DNA from: Rhinopithecus roxellana
Taxonomy: Eukaryota; Chordata; Mammalia; Primates; Cercopithecidae
DNA: 64,000 nucleotides
Assembly: GCF_007565055.1 (NCBI RefSeq)
Contig: NC_044560.1
Coordinates: 87,487,295 to 87,551,294 of the forward strand
Direction of reading: 5' to 3'
The notes under the pieces are model-generated. The model saw only the letters and a list, made by a program, of their open reading frames with translations, was not told the DNA's origin and did no database searches. Below are positions 54,193-64,000 of this stretch, piece after piece; position 1 is the first letter of the stretch, and the number at the start of each line of letters is the position of its first letter. A program made the position numbers and the translations under genes.

Positions 54193-54847
54193 TAGTTGGT
54201 CCTCTGTATCTGTGGGTTCCGTATCTTGGATTTAACCCATCGAGGATGGAAAATACTTGGAAAAAAATTCCACTAAATGCCCAAAACCAAAACTTGAATT
54301 TGCTGTGTGCCAAGTACTATTTTGAATCCATCAGAACAAAGTGAAGTGTACACATTGTATTAGGTATTATAAGTAACCTAGAGACAATTTAAAGTATATG
54401 AGAGGGTGTATGTGGGTTATATGCAAATACTATGGCTTTTTGTTTTGTTTGGTTTTGAGACAGAGTCTCACTCTGTCGCCCATGCTGAGGTGCAGTGGCA
54501 CAATCCAGTTGCTCACTGCAGCCTCTATCTCCTAGGCTCAAGTGATCCTCCCACCTCAGCCTCCCAAATAGCTGGGACTACAGGGGCACAGGTGCACACC
54601 ACCACATCCAGCTAATTTTTAATTTCTTTTTAGAGATGGGGGTCTCACGATGTTGTCCAGTCTAGTCTTGAGCCCCTGAGCTCACTCATCCTTTCACGTT
54701 GGCCTCCCAAAATGCTAGGATTACAGGTGTGAGCCACCATGCCCAGTCCACTGTGTCACTTAAGATAAGGGACCTGAATATCCACAGATTTTGGTATCTG
54801 TAGAGGTCCTGGAACCAATTCCCCATGGATACCAGGGGATAACTGTA
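54193..54847. mobile_element. Tigger/MER8-type DNA transposon, split by an Alu
   Basis: Left end 'tagttggtcctctgtatctg' and right end, reversed, 'acagttatcccctggtatcc' form degenerate terminal inverted repeats with TA flanks. The interior 'gtattaggtattataagtaa' and 'ggttatatgcaaatactatg' fits Tigger-class (TcMar) nonautonomous elements. The family name is tentative. Confidence 0.7.
54438..54749 (-). repeat. AluJ inside the Tigger-type element
   Basis: Diverged minus-strand Alu, 'gagacagagtctcactctgt' to 'ccaccatgcccagtc'. Confidence 0.88.
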
Positions 54848-54978
54848 TATTCTTTGGCAATCTTGAGTGCCTAAGTTGGGGATGCTATCCTTCAGAGAGG
54901 CTTTGTTTGCTGCCTGGTGCATATTGTGGGTAGCAATAATAGTGCATATTATATAGGATTGTTAGAAATATTAAATGG

Positions 54979-55300
54979 GGCTGGGTGCAGTGGCTGTCTC
55001 CTGTAATCCCAGCATTTTGGGAGGCCGAGGAGGGCAGATCACTTGAGCTCAGGAGCTCGAGACCAGCCTGGCCAACATGGCAAAACCCCATCTCTTACTA
55101 AAAATACAAAAATTATCCGAGTGTGCTAATTACAGGTGCATACCTGCAATCCCAGCTACTCAGGAGGCTGAGGCATGAGAATTGCTTGAGGCTGGGAGGT
55201 GGAGGTTGCAGTGAGCAGAGATTGTACCACTGCTCTGCAGCCTGGGTGACAGTGAGACTCTGTTTAAAAAAAAAATAAAAATAAAAAAAAATAAATGAAA
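54979..55300 (+). repeat. Alu (J/S)
   Basis: Plus-strand Alu, 'gggctgggtgcagtggctgt' to an A-rich tail with T interruptions. Confidence 0.88.
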
Positions 55301-55359
55301 TACCAGATGCAAAGTGCTCAGCTTGATGCCTTACACATAGTAGCTGCTCAAAAAATATG

Positions 55360-55387
55360 TTTTTTTTTTTTTTTTTTTTTTTTTTTT
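55360..55387 (+). repeat. Isolated 28-nt poly-T
   Basis: Pure T run with no retroposon body on either side. An Alu starts about 40 bp further on. Confidence 0.9.
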
Positions 55388-55427
55388 CTGTTCAGGATTG
55401 AATTCTTTGAGGTTAGGAACCCTGTTA

Positions 55428-55730
55428 TTTTTTATTTTTTATTTATTTTTATTTTTTGAGACGGAGTTTCACTCTTGTCACCTAGGCTGGAGTGCAATCT
55501 GCTCACTACAACCTCCACCTCTCGGGTTCCAGTGATTCTCCCACCTCAGCCTCCCAAGTAGCCAGGATTACAGGCACGCGCCACCACGCCTTGCTAATTT
55601 TTGTATTTTCAGTAGACACGTGATTTCACCATGTTGGCCAGGCTGGTCTTGAACTCCTGACCTCAGGTAATCCGCCCACCTCGGCCTCCCAAAGTGCTGG
55701 GATTACAGCTGTGAGCCACCGCGCCTGGGC
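55428..55730 (-). repeat. Alu (S)
   Basis: Minus-strand Alu; flanks 'gaaccctgttattt' and 'gaatcctgtgttattt' form an imperfect target duplication. Confidence 0.9.
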
Positions 55731-55739
55731 GGAATCCTG

Positions 55740-56500
55740 TGTTATTTATTTCACTGGTCTCCACCTAGTGCAACATCTGGCACAAAGGGACCTTTAACAG
55801 AGATCTAATAAGTGAATGTGTACATGACATCTCACCTTTCCAGACAGAACTACCCTTCTTAGAGCATCTCTAGTTTCCATAGCCTGGGGCTCTGCAGCCC
55901 CCCACCCTGTCCCTGGCAGTACTTTGAAAGCTGTCAGAAGACCAACTACAGTTGTCTATTCTCAAAAGATTAAATCTAGTCAAGAACCGAAACATGTAGA
56001 GAAAATTCCAGCTTTTCTGAGCTCTAGCCAGGCAGTCCATATGCTGGGGTCCCCGAGTCTGTTATCTCCAAGGTTGCCTGACACAGAACCTACCCTCTGC
56101 TTATGCTGAAAATCCTCCATCTGTTCTTGTTTTCAAATTGTTTAGAAGATTTAGAAGATTTTATGATGTCACACCATGTCCCGACAGGAAGCCCCATGTG
56201 AGAAGCTTCTTTCAGAATTTGTTCCTGGAAATATTTGTCCCTGTGGAGGAACTGATCTGCTTCCTCTTTTCTGATAGTAAGAGTGTTTCAGTTTTTACCC
56301 TGGCGACCAGGAAGCTCAAATCCAAATTTCCAGATTAATCACAGCATCTATGGCAACCCTAAAGATTGCCATTTTTTCTCTTGAGCTATAAGAATCCATT
56401 GAATGAACTAATCTTTCCCATTGTAATGCTATTTCATCTCCTTTTGGGAAAAAGATGAAGCAGTCATGTGTTTCGAAATTATGACAACAGCATGGTCAAT
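55740..56500. other. No recognised feature
   Basis: Unique intergenic DNA. Short open frames at 55924-56109 and 56138-56338 have no recognisable product. Confidence 0.5.
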
Positions 56501-56509
56501 GGAAGCCAT

Positions 56510-56590
56510 GTAGGATACTATTGAGAGCTGCAGCTCTGGAGTCAGACTGCTTGTGTGCAAATCCTAGCTCTGCCTTTCACTCACTTAGGG
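56510..56590 (+). repeat. MIR fragment
   Basis: 'ctctggagtcagactgcttg' and 'caaatcctagctctgccttt' mark the first part of a MIR. Confidence 0.7.
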
Positions 56591-56599
56591 CTTGTGTGC

Positions 56600-58400
56600 A
56601 AATGTCTGGTGGAGCCCCAGCCCTTCAGTTAATGTACCAGGGAGCCAGTAACTAGTTTCAGCCCCCTCTGGGCCTCAGCACATTTGTAAAATAAGTTCTT
56701 AGAATTCTGAAGAGAAGCAAAGGAAGTTAAAGACAAAGAGAAAGCCTTTGGTGAGGAGCAGGTGACTTAGGCAAGAGCTAATTCTGGGCACAGAAGGGGA
56801 GGAATCAGGGGTCAGAGGTTCTGACCTTGTGGGGCAGGGGAGGGAGGAGGAGGAGAGGCAGAGAGAAAGTCCAGAGCTCCTGCTAGACAGGGTGTGGGGA
56901 GTGGGCATTTGGAGTGAGTTGCCCTTCCCAGCCTGTGCTGGAACTTCAGCCCTCCTGGAACTCCTGACTGGGCCACTCTTCCTTGTGGGGGGTGGATAAT
57001 GGAGAGTCAGAGTCACTCCTCATCTGGCCTTGGGTTTGGTTTTTGGTTTTGCTGTGGCTTCACCAACGGCTCTTTGAGTGGTGTGGCCAAGATGTGTGGG
57101 GGTGATGGTGGAGGGGATGGACTTGGGGGGACAGGCACATGCAAAGGTAGAAGGCAGCCACTGCCCTTGAGGGCAATCTGCAGTCTCACTGGGTGACCCA
57201 GGCAGTCTCTGGAGGGACCGAGCAGCAGACACCATAGGCTGAGTCCCTAGGTGCCCTCGGGATTTGGAGGAGAGGGACAGCTAAGCAAAGCTGGTTTTTG
57301 AAGGAAGGCTTCTGGTACAGGTGAGAGAGGATGTGGGGCAGTAGAACAGAGGGGAGTGGTCCACGCCAGGCTCCGAGGGAACAGCAACGCTGTGGTGATG
57401 GGGCAGGTGATTTGTTTCAGGGGCAGTTTGGGGTGTGGCCCCTGCCCCCTGAGTGTGTGGCCCAGAGGAGGTGCCCTTCGAACCTGCTGAGCACTGAGAT
57501 GGAGGACTGTGAACCCCATTTGGAAGGGGTTCATTTAGAAAGATTGCTGGTATTGGGGAGGGCAAGTTGAGGGCTGACAGACAGGACCAGGCCTACATCA
57601 TTCTGCTCCTGTTTCAACAGTCCCGACCCTATCGCCAGTGCCCCCGCAGAGGGGCTCACTCCCATGCCCCAGACCTTCCAGTGGCTCCCCATAGCTGCAA
57701 GCTCTTCATGGTCTGATGGTGGATGGGGATCCAGGGAAACCAGGAAAACCAGCATGGGGCACTCCTCTGGACTGGCAGCCTGGTGGGATGGGAGTGGTGG
57801 GGGATGGTGGAGTAACTCTGAGAAACTGAGAATGGGATCAGGAGTCCCTTTGGGCCCAAGCCTGGTGCTGAGAAGGCAGAATTTTTCCAACAGGTGACCT
57901 GTGGGGGAACAAAACCATCAGAGAAGTCCTTGCTGGCGCAGAGATTGGGCGCTCCAGGGCAGGACACAGGGGAGAAGAAAAAGAGCTGGGTGTCAGAGTG
58001 GATCTGAGCAGGAAGGCCAGTGTGAGCCACTGCACTGCAGAAAGACTATGAGGGGAAGTGTGGGGCAGGGCGTGTAACACGAGGAGGACTTCATCTGCCC
58101 AGAGAATTGTGGGGGCAGGGATAACATAGGAGCTCAGAGTCCTCTGCTACCCTGCTGTCTGGAATTTTCCATAATAAAGAGCGTTCTGAAAAGAAGAATG
58201 CACATTTTGCTAGTCACTGTCATCATTTCTAGGCCCCTGAGATGTTCCATCAGACTCCAGAATGTCCCAGGGGAGCCCCTTGCAGCATCTTGGTAGCCTG
58301 TCTGCCCTAGACAGGGTTCAGGTGCCTCCCCTGGACCTGGAGTGATGCTTCTTGGAAAATGTCTTCTTGGGATGGAGAAGGCCTTTCTAAGCAAGGCACA
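56600..58400. other. No recognised feature
   Basis: About 1.8 kb of Alu-free, moderately GC-rich unique sequence. Several open frames of 65-125 codons on both strands overlap each other and resemble nothing I know. No CpG-island promoter was seen. Confidence 0.5.
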
Positions 58401-58409
58401 AATTCAGAA

Positions 58410-58560
58410 GCTGTAAAGGAAAGTACTTTCAGGTTTGACCTCATAAAAATAAAAATCTTCAATAAGACAAATAACACCATAAACACAGTTAAAAGACACG
58501 CAACAGACTAGGAGTTGAGGGGTAAAAAAGAAAATAGCCTCAGCGTTCCCCACAAACATC
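58410..58560 (+). repeat. Small L1 fragment
   Basis: 'acaccataaacacagttaaa' and 'agacacgcaacagactagga' match a piece of old L1 near the end of ORF2. Confidence 0.55.
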
Positions 58561-58711
58561 TCTCTGTATAAGGAGAGAAGTCAAGAGGAATAATTTCTCT
58601 GAGGGAGGTCTTGGTGCAGCGGTGTCTCCACTGGACCAACCATGAATTAATATAACGAAACTTCCTCTATCAGCCAGAAATGACATCACCCTTTTTAGGC
58701 AGACCACCGGC

Positions 58712-59068
58712 ATTAGTCGATTTTCACACTGCTGATAAAGATGTACCCAAGACTGGGTAATTTATGAAGAAAAAGAGGTTTAATGGACTCACAGTTCCAC
58801 CTGGCTGGGGAGGCTTCACAATCATGGTAGAAAGCGAAAGGCACATCTTACATGGCAGCAGGCAGGGAGAGAATGAGAACCAAGCAAAAGGGGTTTCTCC
58901 TGATAAAATCATCAGATCTCCTGAGACTTTCTACCATGAGAACAGCATGGGAGAAACCGCTGCCATGATTCAGTGATCTCCCACCGGGTCCCTCCTACAA
59001 CACGTGGGAATTATGGGAGCTATAATTCAAGATGAGATTTCGGTGGGGACACAGCCAGACCGTATCAC
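58712..59068 (-). mobile_element. MST-type solo LTR (ERVL-MaLR)
   Basis: Reversed MST LTR: 'ttttcacactgctgataaag', 'acccaagactgggtaattta', 'tcacaatcatggtagaaagc', 'cctcctacaacacgtgggaa', 'ggtggggacacagccagacc'. No retroviral genes are attached. Confidence 0.88.
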
Positions 59069-59069
59069 C

Positions 59070-59885
59070 ACCTCAACAGGGAAGTGTTTGTAGTTCACTT
59101 TTCATGGATTCCCATTTAACAGATTCCTGGGTAGGTTTATAGGGCCAATAGCCTGACACACCTCACACAGAGCCCTGCAAGTCACGAAGTGAAGTGGCTA
59201 GTACCTCCTGCCACAAACTAGTTCCTATGGAGAGTTTGCATGTCTCTACCATCTCCCAGGCATGATTCTAGTTAGTTGATTCCCCGCCACCAGCACAGCA
59301 TGAATAATCCCATCCCCATTCCCTGCCCATCTTCCAGTGATCAAAGGTCCAGCTTGAAGGAAGCAAGGAGGATGGTTCCATGCAGGGGACACTATGGGCA
59401 GGATAAGGGGTGGTGGCAAGATGTGCACATTCATGGTCATTTGGACGGCCCCCAGGATCCTCAGGTGCCCTAACAGCCCAACTGTGGCACCTGTGATGGA
59501 TACAGGTATCCTCCTCTCCAGCCACCCTGCCAAGTGGTTGCTGATACCCTTAGGGTATGAGTGCCTGGCTAGTCCTGCCAGGCTGTCTTCTAGGGAGGCC
59601 AAAGAGCTTAAGCAGCAGGGACTTGACACATGCAGACAGCGTGGATTCCATTTAAGTGAGGACTAGAAGGATGGTGGGTGACGTCTTACGACATGGAAGG
59701 GTGATGGTTCCACTCACTTCATGGGCATCCTGGAACCGAGGGTTCTTAGGTCCAGCAAGCTCCTGGGCTGTCAAACATGTCAGTGTAGGCTTGGGAATGG
59801 GGGTGCTGCCGCTCTGTCCTGCTGGACAACTTTGCAGGCCACTCATGGAATCCCCAGGGTAAATGGCGCTCTTGAAAGAGTGATA
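59070..59885. other. No recognised feature
   Basis: Unique intergenic sequence between the LTR and an Alu; no gene supported. Confidence 0.45.
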
Positions 59886-59888
59886 GTT

Positions 59889-60187
59889 GGCCGCGCATGG
59901 TGGCTCATGCCTGTAATCCTTGCAGTTTGGGAGGCCGAGGTGGGTGGATCACCTGTGGTCAGGAGTTCGAGACCAGCCTGGCCAACATCGTGAAACCCTG
60001 CCTCTACTAAATATATAAAAATTAGCCAGGTGTGATAGAGCATGCCTGTAATCCCAACTACTCGGGAGGCTGAGGCAGGAGAATTGCTTGAACCCAGGAG
60101 GCGGAGATTGCCGTGAGCCAAGATCATGCCATTTGCACTCCAGCTTGGGCAACAAAAGAGAAACTCCTTCTCAAAAAAAAAAGGAAG
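59889..60187 (+). repeat. Alu (S)
   Basis: Plus-strand Alu, 'ggccgcgcatggtggctcat' to a 10-A tail followed by GGAAGAAAGAAAG. Confidence 0.9.
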
Positions 60188-60189
60188 AA

Positions 60190-60560
60190 AGAAAGAGAGT
60201 TTCAAGAGTGGTCAGACAGCAGCTGCTCAGAGCTGCCAGAACCCCTCATGCTCCCATCTGTTCTGAGTGTGCAGATCAAAGGGAGGGATGGGGCCCTGCC
60301 AGAAAGCTCAGGACCCTGCTTAGGTGCACTGCCATGTCATTGTGGGCACTGGGGCAGACAAAGTCACACAATGAGAAACTGTGCCAAGGGTGGTGGGAAC
60401 AATGGAGATGCCCCCAAATACCATCCTTTGACCTTATGAGCCCCACAAGATGACTTTGAACATTGACTTTGACCTGAACTCCAGTGAGTTCAGGCTCAGT
60501 TTTTTCTGTTTCCAGGTGGCAGAGAATGTCAAGCACAAATGGGAAGAAGCCTGATTTCCT
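60190..60560. other. No recognised feature
   Basis: Intergenic; no repeat or gene identified. Confidence 0.45.
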
Positions 60561-60562
60561 CT

Positions 60563-60868
60563 TTTTTTCTTTCTTTCTTTTTTTTTTTGAGACTGAGGCT
60601 TGCTCTGTCGCCCGGGCTGGAGTGCAGTGGCCGGATCTCAGCTCACTGCAAGCTCCGCCTCCCGGGTTTACGCGATTCTCCTGCCTCAGCCTCCCAAGTA
60701 GCTGGGACTACAGGCGCCCGCCACCTCGCCCGGCTAGTTTTTTGTATTTTTAGTAGAGACGGGGTTTCACCATGTTAGCCAGGATGGTCTCGATCTCCTA
60801 ACCTCGTGATCCGCCCGTCTCAGCCTCCCAAAGTGCTGGGATTACAGGCTTGAGCCACCGCGCCCGGC
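60563..60868 (-). repeat. AluY, cercopithecoid type
   Basis: Low-divergence minus-strand AluY with 'gcagtggccggatctcagct' and 'ggcttgagccaccgcgcc'. It was inserted in the T tail of the next Alu. Confidence 0.92.
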
Positions 60869-60869
60869 T

Positions 60870-61432
60870 TTTTTTTTTTTTTAAAAGACAGGCTCTCCCT
60901 CTGTTGCCCAGGCTGGAGTGCAGTGGCACGATGATGGCTCACTGCAGCCTTGACCTCCTGGGCTCAAATGATCCTCCTGCCTCAGCCTCCCTAGCTGGGA
61001 TCATAGGCCCATGCCACCACACCTGGCTAATTTTTAAAAAGGAATGGAAAACCAAACATCGTATGTCCTCACTGATATGTGGGAGCTAAGTTATGAGGAC
61101 CCAAAGGCATAAGATGGATATAGTGGACTTTAGGGACTGGGGGGAAGAATGGGAGGGGGGCAAGCGATAAAAGACTACAAATAGGGTGCAGTGTATACTG
61201 CTCAGGTGATGGGTGCACCAACATTTCACAAATCACCACTAAAGAACTTACTTAGGTAACCAGATACCACCTGGACCTCAAAAACTTATGTGCAATTTTT
61301 TTTTTTTAAATGGAGATAGGGCTCTCCTTATGTGGCCCAGGTTGGTCTTGAACTCCTGGGCTGAAGGGATCCTCCCACCCACAGCCTCCTAAAGTGCTGG
61401 GATTACAGGCATGAATCACTGCGCCCAGCCAG
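60870..61432 (-). repeat. AluJ interrupted by an L1
   Basis: Diverged minus-strand Alu: the first part is 60870-61038, the remainder 61300-61432 ('agatagggctctccttatgt' to 'ctgcgcccagcc'). Confidence 0.85.
61039..61292 (+). mobile_element. L1P 3' end
   Basis: Primate L1 3' region: 'ggaatggaaaaccaaacatc', 'gtgggagctaagttatgagg', 'gatgggtgcaccaacatttc', 'taccacctggacctcaaaaa'. It lies in the TAATTTTT segment of the AluJ; no own poly-A tail is clear. Confidence 0.88.
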
Positions 61433-61439
61433 AACCTGA

Positions 61440-61998
61440 CTTCTAAAGGTTCTGGCCCACGTGAGAAACTCGTTGAGGCAGTGAGTCACAGAGGATGAGT
61501 CCGTACGTTTCTCGTCTGTGAGCGTCAAAGCCCATGGGTTGAGGTGGATGGTTTGCCTACAATGCCCAGGTTTGTCCTTCCGGGATTCGTAAGCCACGCG
61601 CAGTGGCTCCTGTGGTATGAGAGAGTCGTCCTTTGCCGTGTGGGTTCCCGACTGGCATTCCCAGCTGGAATGCCCGAGTCTGGGGCCACTGTTTTCATCT
61701 TCGTGGCTATTGGGAAAGTGTATTTGCTTGGGGGCTTAAACAAAAGGAAAGCTTCTTTCTGTGTCATGTAGAAGCCTATTTGGAGCAGCCCAGGGCTGGA
61801 GAGGGGCTCTGCAGTGTCCCGGGCACAGGCTTCTTCCAGCTTATTGTTCTCATCCCCAGGGTACGGCCTCATTCCTGTGGTCACAGATGGCAGCTCCAGA
61901 AGCAGCTTGGAGGATGGGGTGCAGAAGGGGTGCAAAAGGCCAGCCCCAGCCTTCTTTGCAGTAAGGTTCCAGAAGTTGCCACACAACACTCAGATCTA
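61440..61998. repeat. Possible unclassified old repeat
   Basis: Parts such as 'ctcattcctgtggtcacaga' and, past the Alus, 'agctgcaagagaggctggga' recall an old mammalian repeat, but I cannot name it. No gene was seen. Confidence 0.35.
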
Positions 61999-62615
61999 GG
62001 TTGGGCATGGTGGCTCACACCTGTAATCCCAGCACTCTGGGAGGCTGAGGCAGGAGGATCACTGGAAGCCAGGAGTTCAAGACCAACCTGGGCAACATAG
62101 TGAGACCCCATATCTACAAAAATAAAACACAGGCCGGGCGCGGTGGCTCAAGCCTGTAATCCCAGCACTTTGGGAGGCTGAGACGGGCGGATCACGAGGT
62201 CAGGAGATCGAGACCATCCTGGCTAACGCGGTGAAACCCCATCTCTACTAAAAAATACAAAAAGCTAGCTGGGCGAGGTGGCGGGTGCCTATAGTCCCAG
62301 CTACTCGGGAGGCTGAGGCAGGAGAATGGCGTAAACCTGGGAGGCAGAGCTTTCAGTGAGCTGAGATCTGGCCACTGCACTCTAGCCTGGGTGACAGAGC
62401 GAGACTCCATCTCAAAAAAACAAAAAACACAAAACAGAAAACGAAAAACCACACACACAAAGACTCCCCAAATTAGCCAGGCAGGTGGTGCAACTGTAAT
62501 CCCAGTCATTTGGGAGGCTGAGTCAGGAGGATCACTTGAGCCCAATGAGCCATGATCACCTCCACTGCACTCCAGCCTGGGTGGCAGAGCAAGACCCTTT
62601 CTCCCAATCCCTCCC
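61999..62615 (+). repeat. AluJ with nested AluY
   Basis: The outer AluJ occupies 61999-62131 and about 62470-62615. The inner copy (about 62132-62460) is a low-divergence AluY with 'ggtggctcaagcctgtaatc' and 'gagatctggccactgcactc', cercopithecoid-type features. Confidence 0.9.
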
Positions 62616-62829
62616 AAAAACCCCAAGGAACAAAACACTCAGATCCAGGGGCATGGTGACATGACCAGACCTAGCTGCAAGAGAGGCTGGGACATGTGGG
62701 TTTTATGTGGGAGGAGAGTACATGTGTCAACTGGGGGAGTTTAATGGAATTTTGATAAATATGTAGAAGACATATTCAACAAAAAGAACAATAGCACCCA
62801 TTGCCACATTTTTTATTCATGTGATGTTC

Positions 62830-63390
62830 ATATATTGCTTGCTATGTGTTATATGTGTTAGTCATTCCAACTAAACACTTTCCAGGTATTAACGTGTTTA
62901 ACCTTTTCAAGAGTCTGTGGAACGGCTAGCAGTGGCTCCTGTTTTTTTTTTTTTGAGTTGGAGTTTCGTTCTTGTTACCCAGGTTGGAGTGCAATGATGT
63001 GATCTTGGCTCACTGCAACCTCTGATTCCCAGGTTCAAGTGATTCTCCTGCCTCAGCCTCCTGAGTAGCTGGGATTACAGGTGCCTGCCACTGTGCCCGG
63101 GTAATTTTTTTTTTTTTTTGTATTTTTAGCAGAGACGGGGTTTTACCATGTTGGCCCGGCTGGTCTGGAACTCTTGACCTCAGGTGATCCACCCACCTTG
63201 GCCTACCAAAGTGCTGGGATTACAGGTTCCTGATGAGTAACCCATCATGCCTGGCCGGCTCCTGTGTTATAGATGACAAGAAAGCTTAAGTGAAAGACTT
63301 GGGGTTACACAGCAAGTGAGTGACTGACCTAGGACTGGAAACCAGGCAGTCGCTTCAAGGTGTGTGCTCTCATCTCCTGCACTATTCTGT
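62830..63390 (-). repeat. MIR split by an Alu
   Basis: Reversed MIR: 'cactttccaggtattaacgt' on the left; 'ttacacagcaagtgagtgac' and 'aggactggaaaccaggcagt' on the right. Confidence 0.75.
62941..63256 (-). repeat. Alu (S)
   Basis: Minus-strand Alu flanked by 'ggctcctgt' on each side; its left arm carries an odd 'ttcctgatgagtaaccca' segment. Confidence 0.9.
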
Positions 63391-63394
63391 CACC

Positions 63395-63928
63395 CACATG
63401 GGGCTGCCGCCATAGGACTCAGCTGCTGCCCTTCACTTGTTTGGGGGGTGGGTTAGCCAGGCCACCAACCTCTAGGATCAGCTAAGAAACTGAGCTATTG
63501 GGCTTTGAGTGTCCCTTGCTGCAGCCTAAGCAAGACAAGCCCAGGTGATGCCAGTCACTGCCAGAAAGGCCATGAACATGGCCACGGAACCTGGGGCTGC
63601 CCCTTACCTGGTAGGGAGACTTGGGACTTTGCCTGTGTTCAAGGGGCTGGTGGAGGGGGAGAGGGCAGGTTGGGGCGAGCCACAGGAAACGTGATCAACT
63701 GCCCAGAGGATGAGAAAGTGCCTCTAAGTGGCTCAAGATAGATGAGGCCCATCATGGTGGACAATGGGGATACCCTTAGATAGAACCTGAGGACTATGAC
63801 CCCAACCCTGTAGGGAGTGGAAGGTGAAAGGTGATGACAGGCCAGTGAGAGTCAGGGTTGTGATATGGGGGCAATGACCTCTTAGGCTGGGCACCTCCTG
63901 CTCTCCATGCAGTGGCTTAACCCCATCA
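63395..63928. other. No recognised feature
   Basis: Unique intergenic DNA up to the Alu at the window edge. Confidence 0.45.
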
Positions 63929-64000
63929 TTTTTTTTTTAGAGACAGAATCTTGCTTTGTCTTCCAGGCTGGAGTGCAGTGGCACGATCTTGACTCACAGC
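63929..64000 (-). repeat. Alu, cut by window edge
   Basis: Minus-strand Alu starting with T9 and 'agagacagaatcttgctttg'; it continues beyond the window. Confidence 0.88.

Noticed and set aside
54001..54195. Small hydrophobic frame suggesting a membrane peptide
   Set aside because: Lies in decayed antisense L1 sequence; AT-rich DNA gives Ile/Phe-rich frames by chance.
56699..58080. Several 70-125-codon frames in Alu-free DNA
   Set aside because: They overlap on both strands, lack a recognisable family, CpG promoter or consistent splice sites; not enough to call a gene.
1..64000. An undescribed multi-gene biological system
   Set aside because: All coding sequence I can support belongs to OSCP1, MRPS15 and CSF3R; the remainder is repeats and unclassified intergenic DNA.

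Overview
The window is primate nuclear DNA, most probably from an Old World monkey. Three minus-strand genes have exon structures and protein sequences that match OSCP1, MRPS15 and CSF3R, in the order known from human chromosome 1p34.3. Alu elements fill a large part of the rest. Several of the youngest are AluY copies ending in 'ggcttgagccaccgcgcccggcc'-type sequence and carrying 'ccgcccgtctcggcctccc', which I associate with cercopithecoid AluY lineages rather than human ones. Comparisons with human proteins below are from memory.

Layout. 1-640: first coding exon of OSCP1 (156-267, minus) and its CpG-rich promoter with three CCAAT boxes. 640-5640: repeat-rich intergenic DNA (MIR, Alus, an MLT1-type LTR, L2). 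5663-14811: complete MRPS15, eight exons encoding 253 residues, with a CpG-rich promoter up to about 15010. 15010-16700: short intergenic interval ending in a 230-bp purine-only tract. About 16740-33862: complete CSF3R, 17 exons with 15 coding, encoding 835 residues. Its exons 1 and 2 are 5' UTR, and the promoter carries C/EBP- and PU.1-like sites at the spacing known from human. 34000-64000: no gene that I can support. It holds L2, MIR, Alu clusters, a TCCA simple repeat, two hAT-type elements, a long decayed antisense L1, a Tigger-type transposon, an MST-type LTR and an L1P 3' end.

The genes are neighbours but do not form a functional unit: OSCP1 is a solute-carrier-associated or ciliary protein, MRPS15 is mitochondrial ribosomal protein uS15m, and CSF3R is the myeloid G-CSF receptor. 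I found no undescribed multi-gene system. The observations most worth checking are in CSF3R and MRPS15: a 5' UTR exon made from an antisense MIR that brings a strong-context uORF; Ile at position 620, two residues from the leukaemia hot spot T618; a 111-bp intron that is open and in frame; an MRPS15 polyadenylation hexamer overlapping the stop codon; and three identical C/EBP-like elements about 4.1 kb upstream of CSF3R.
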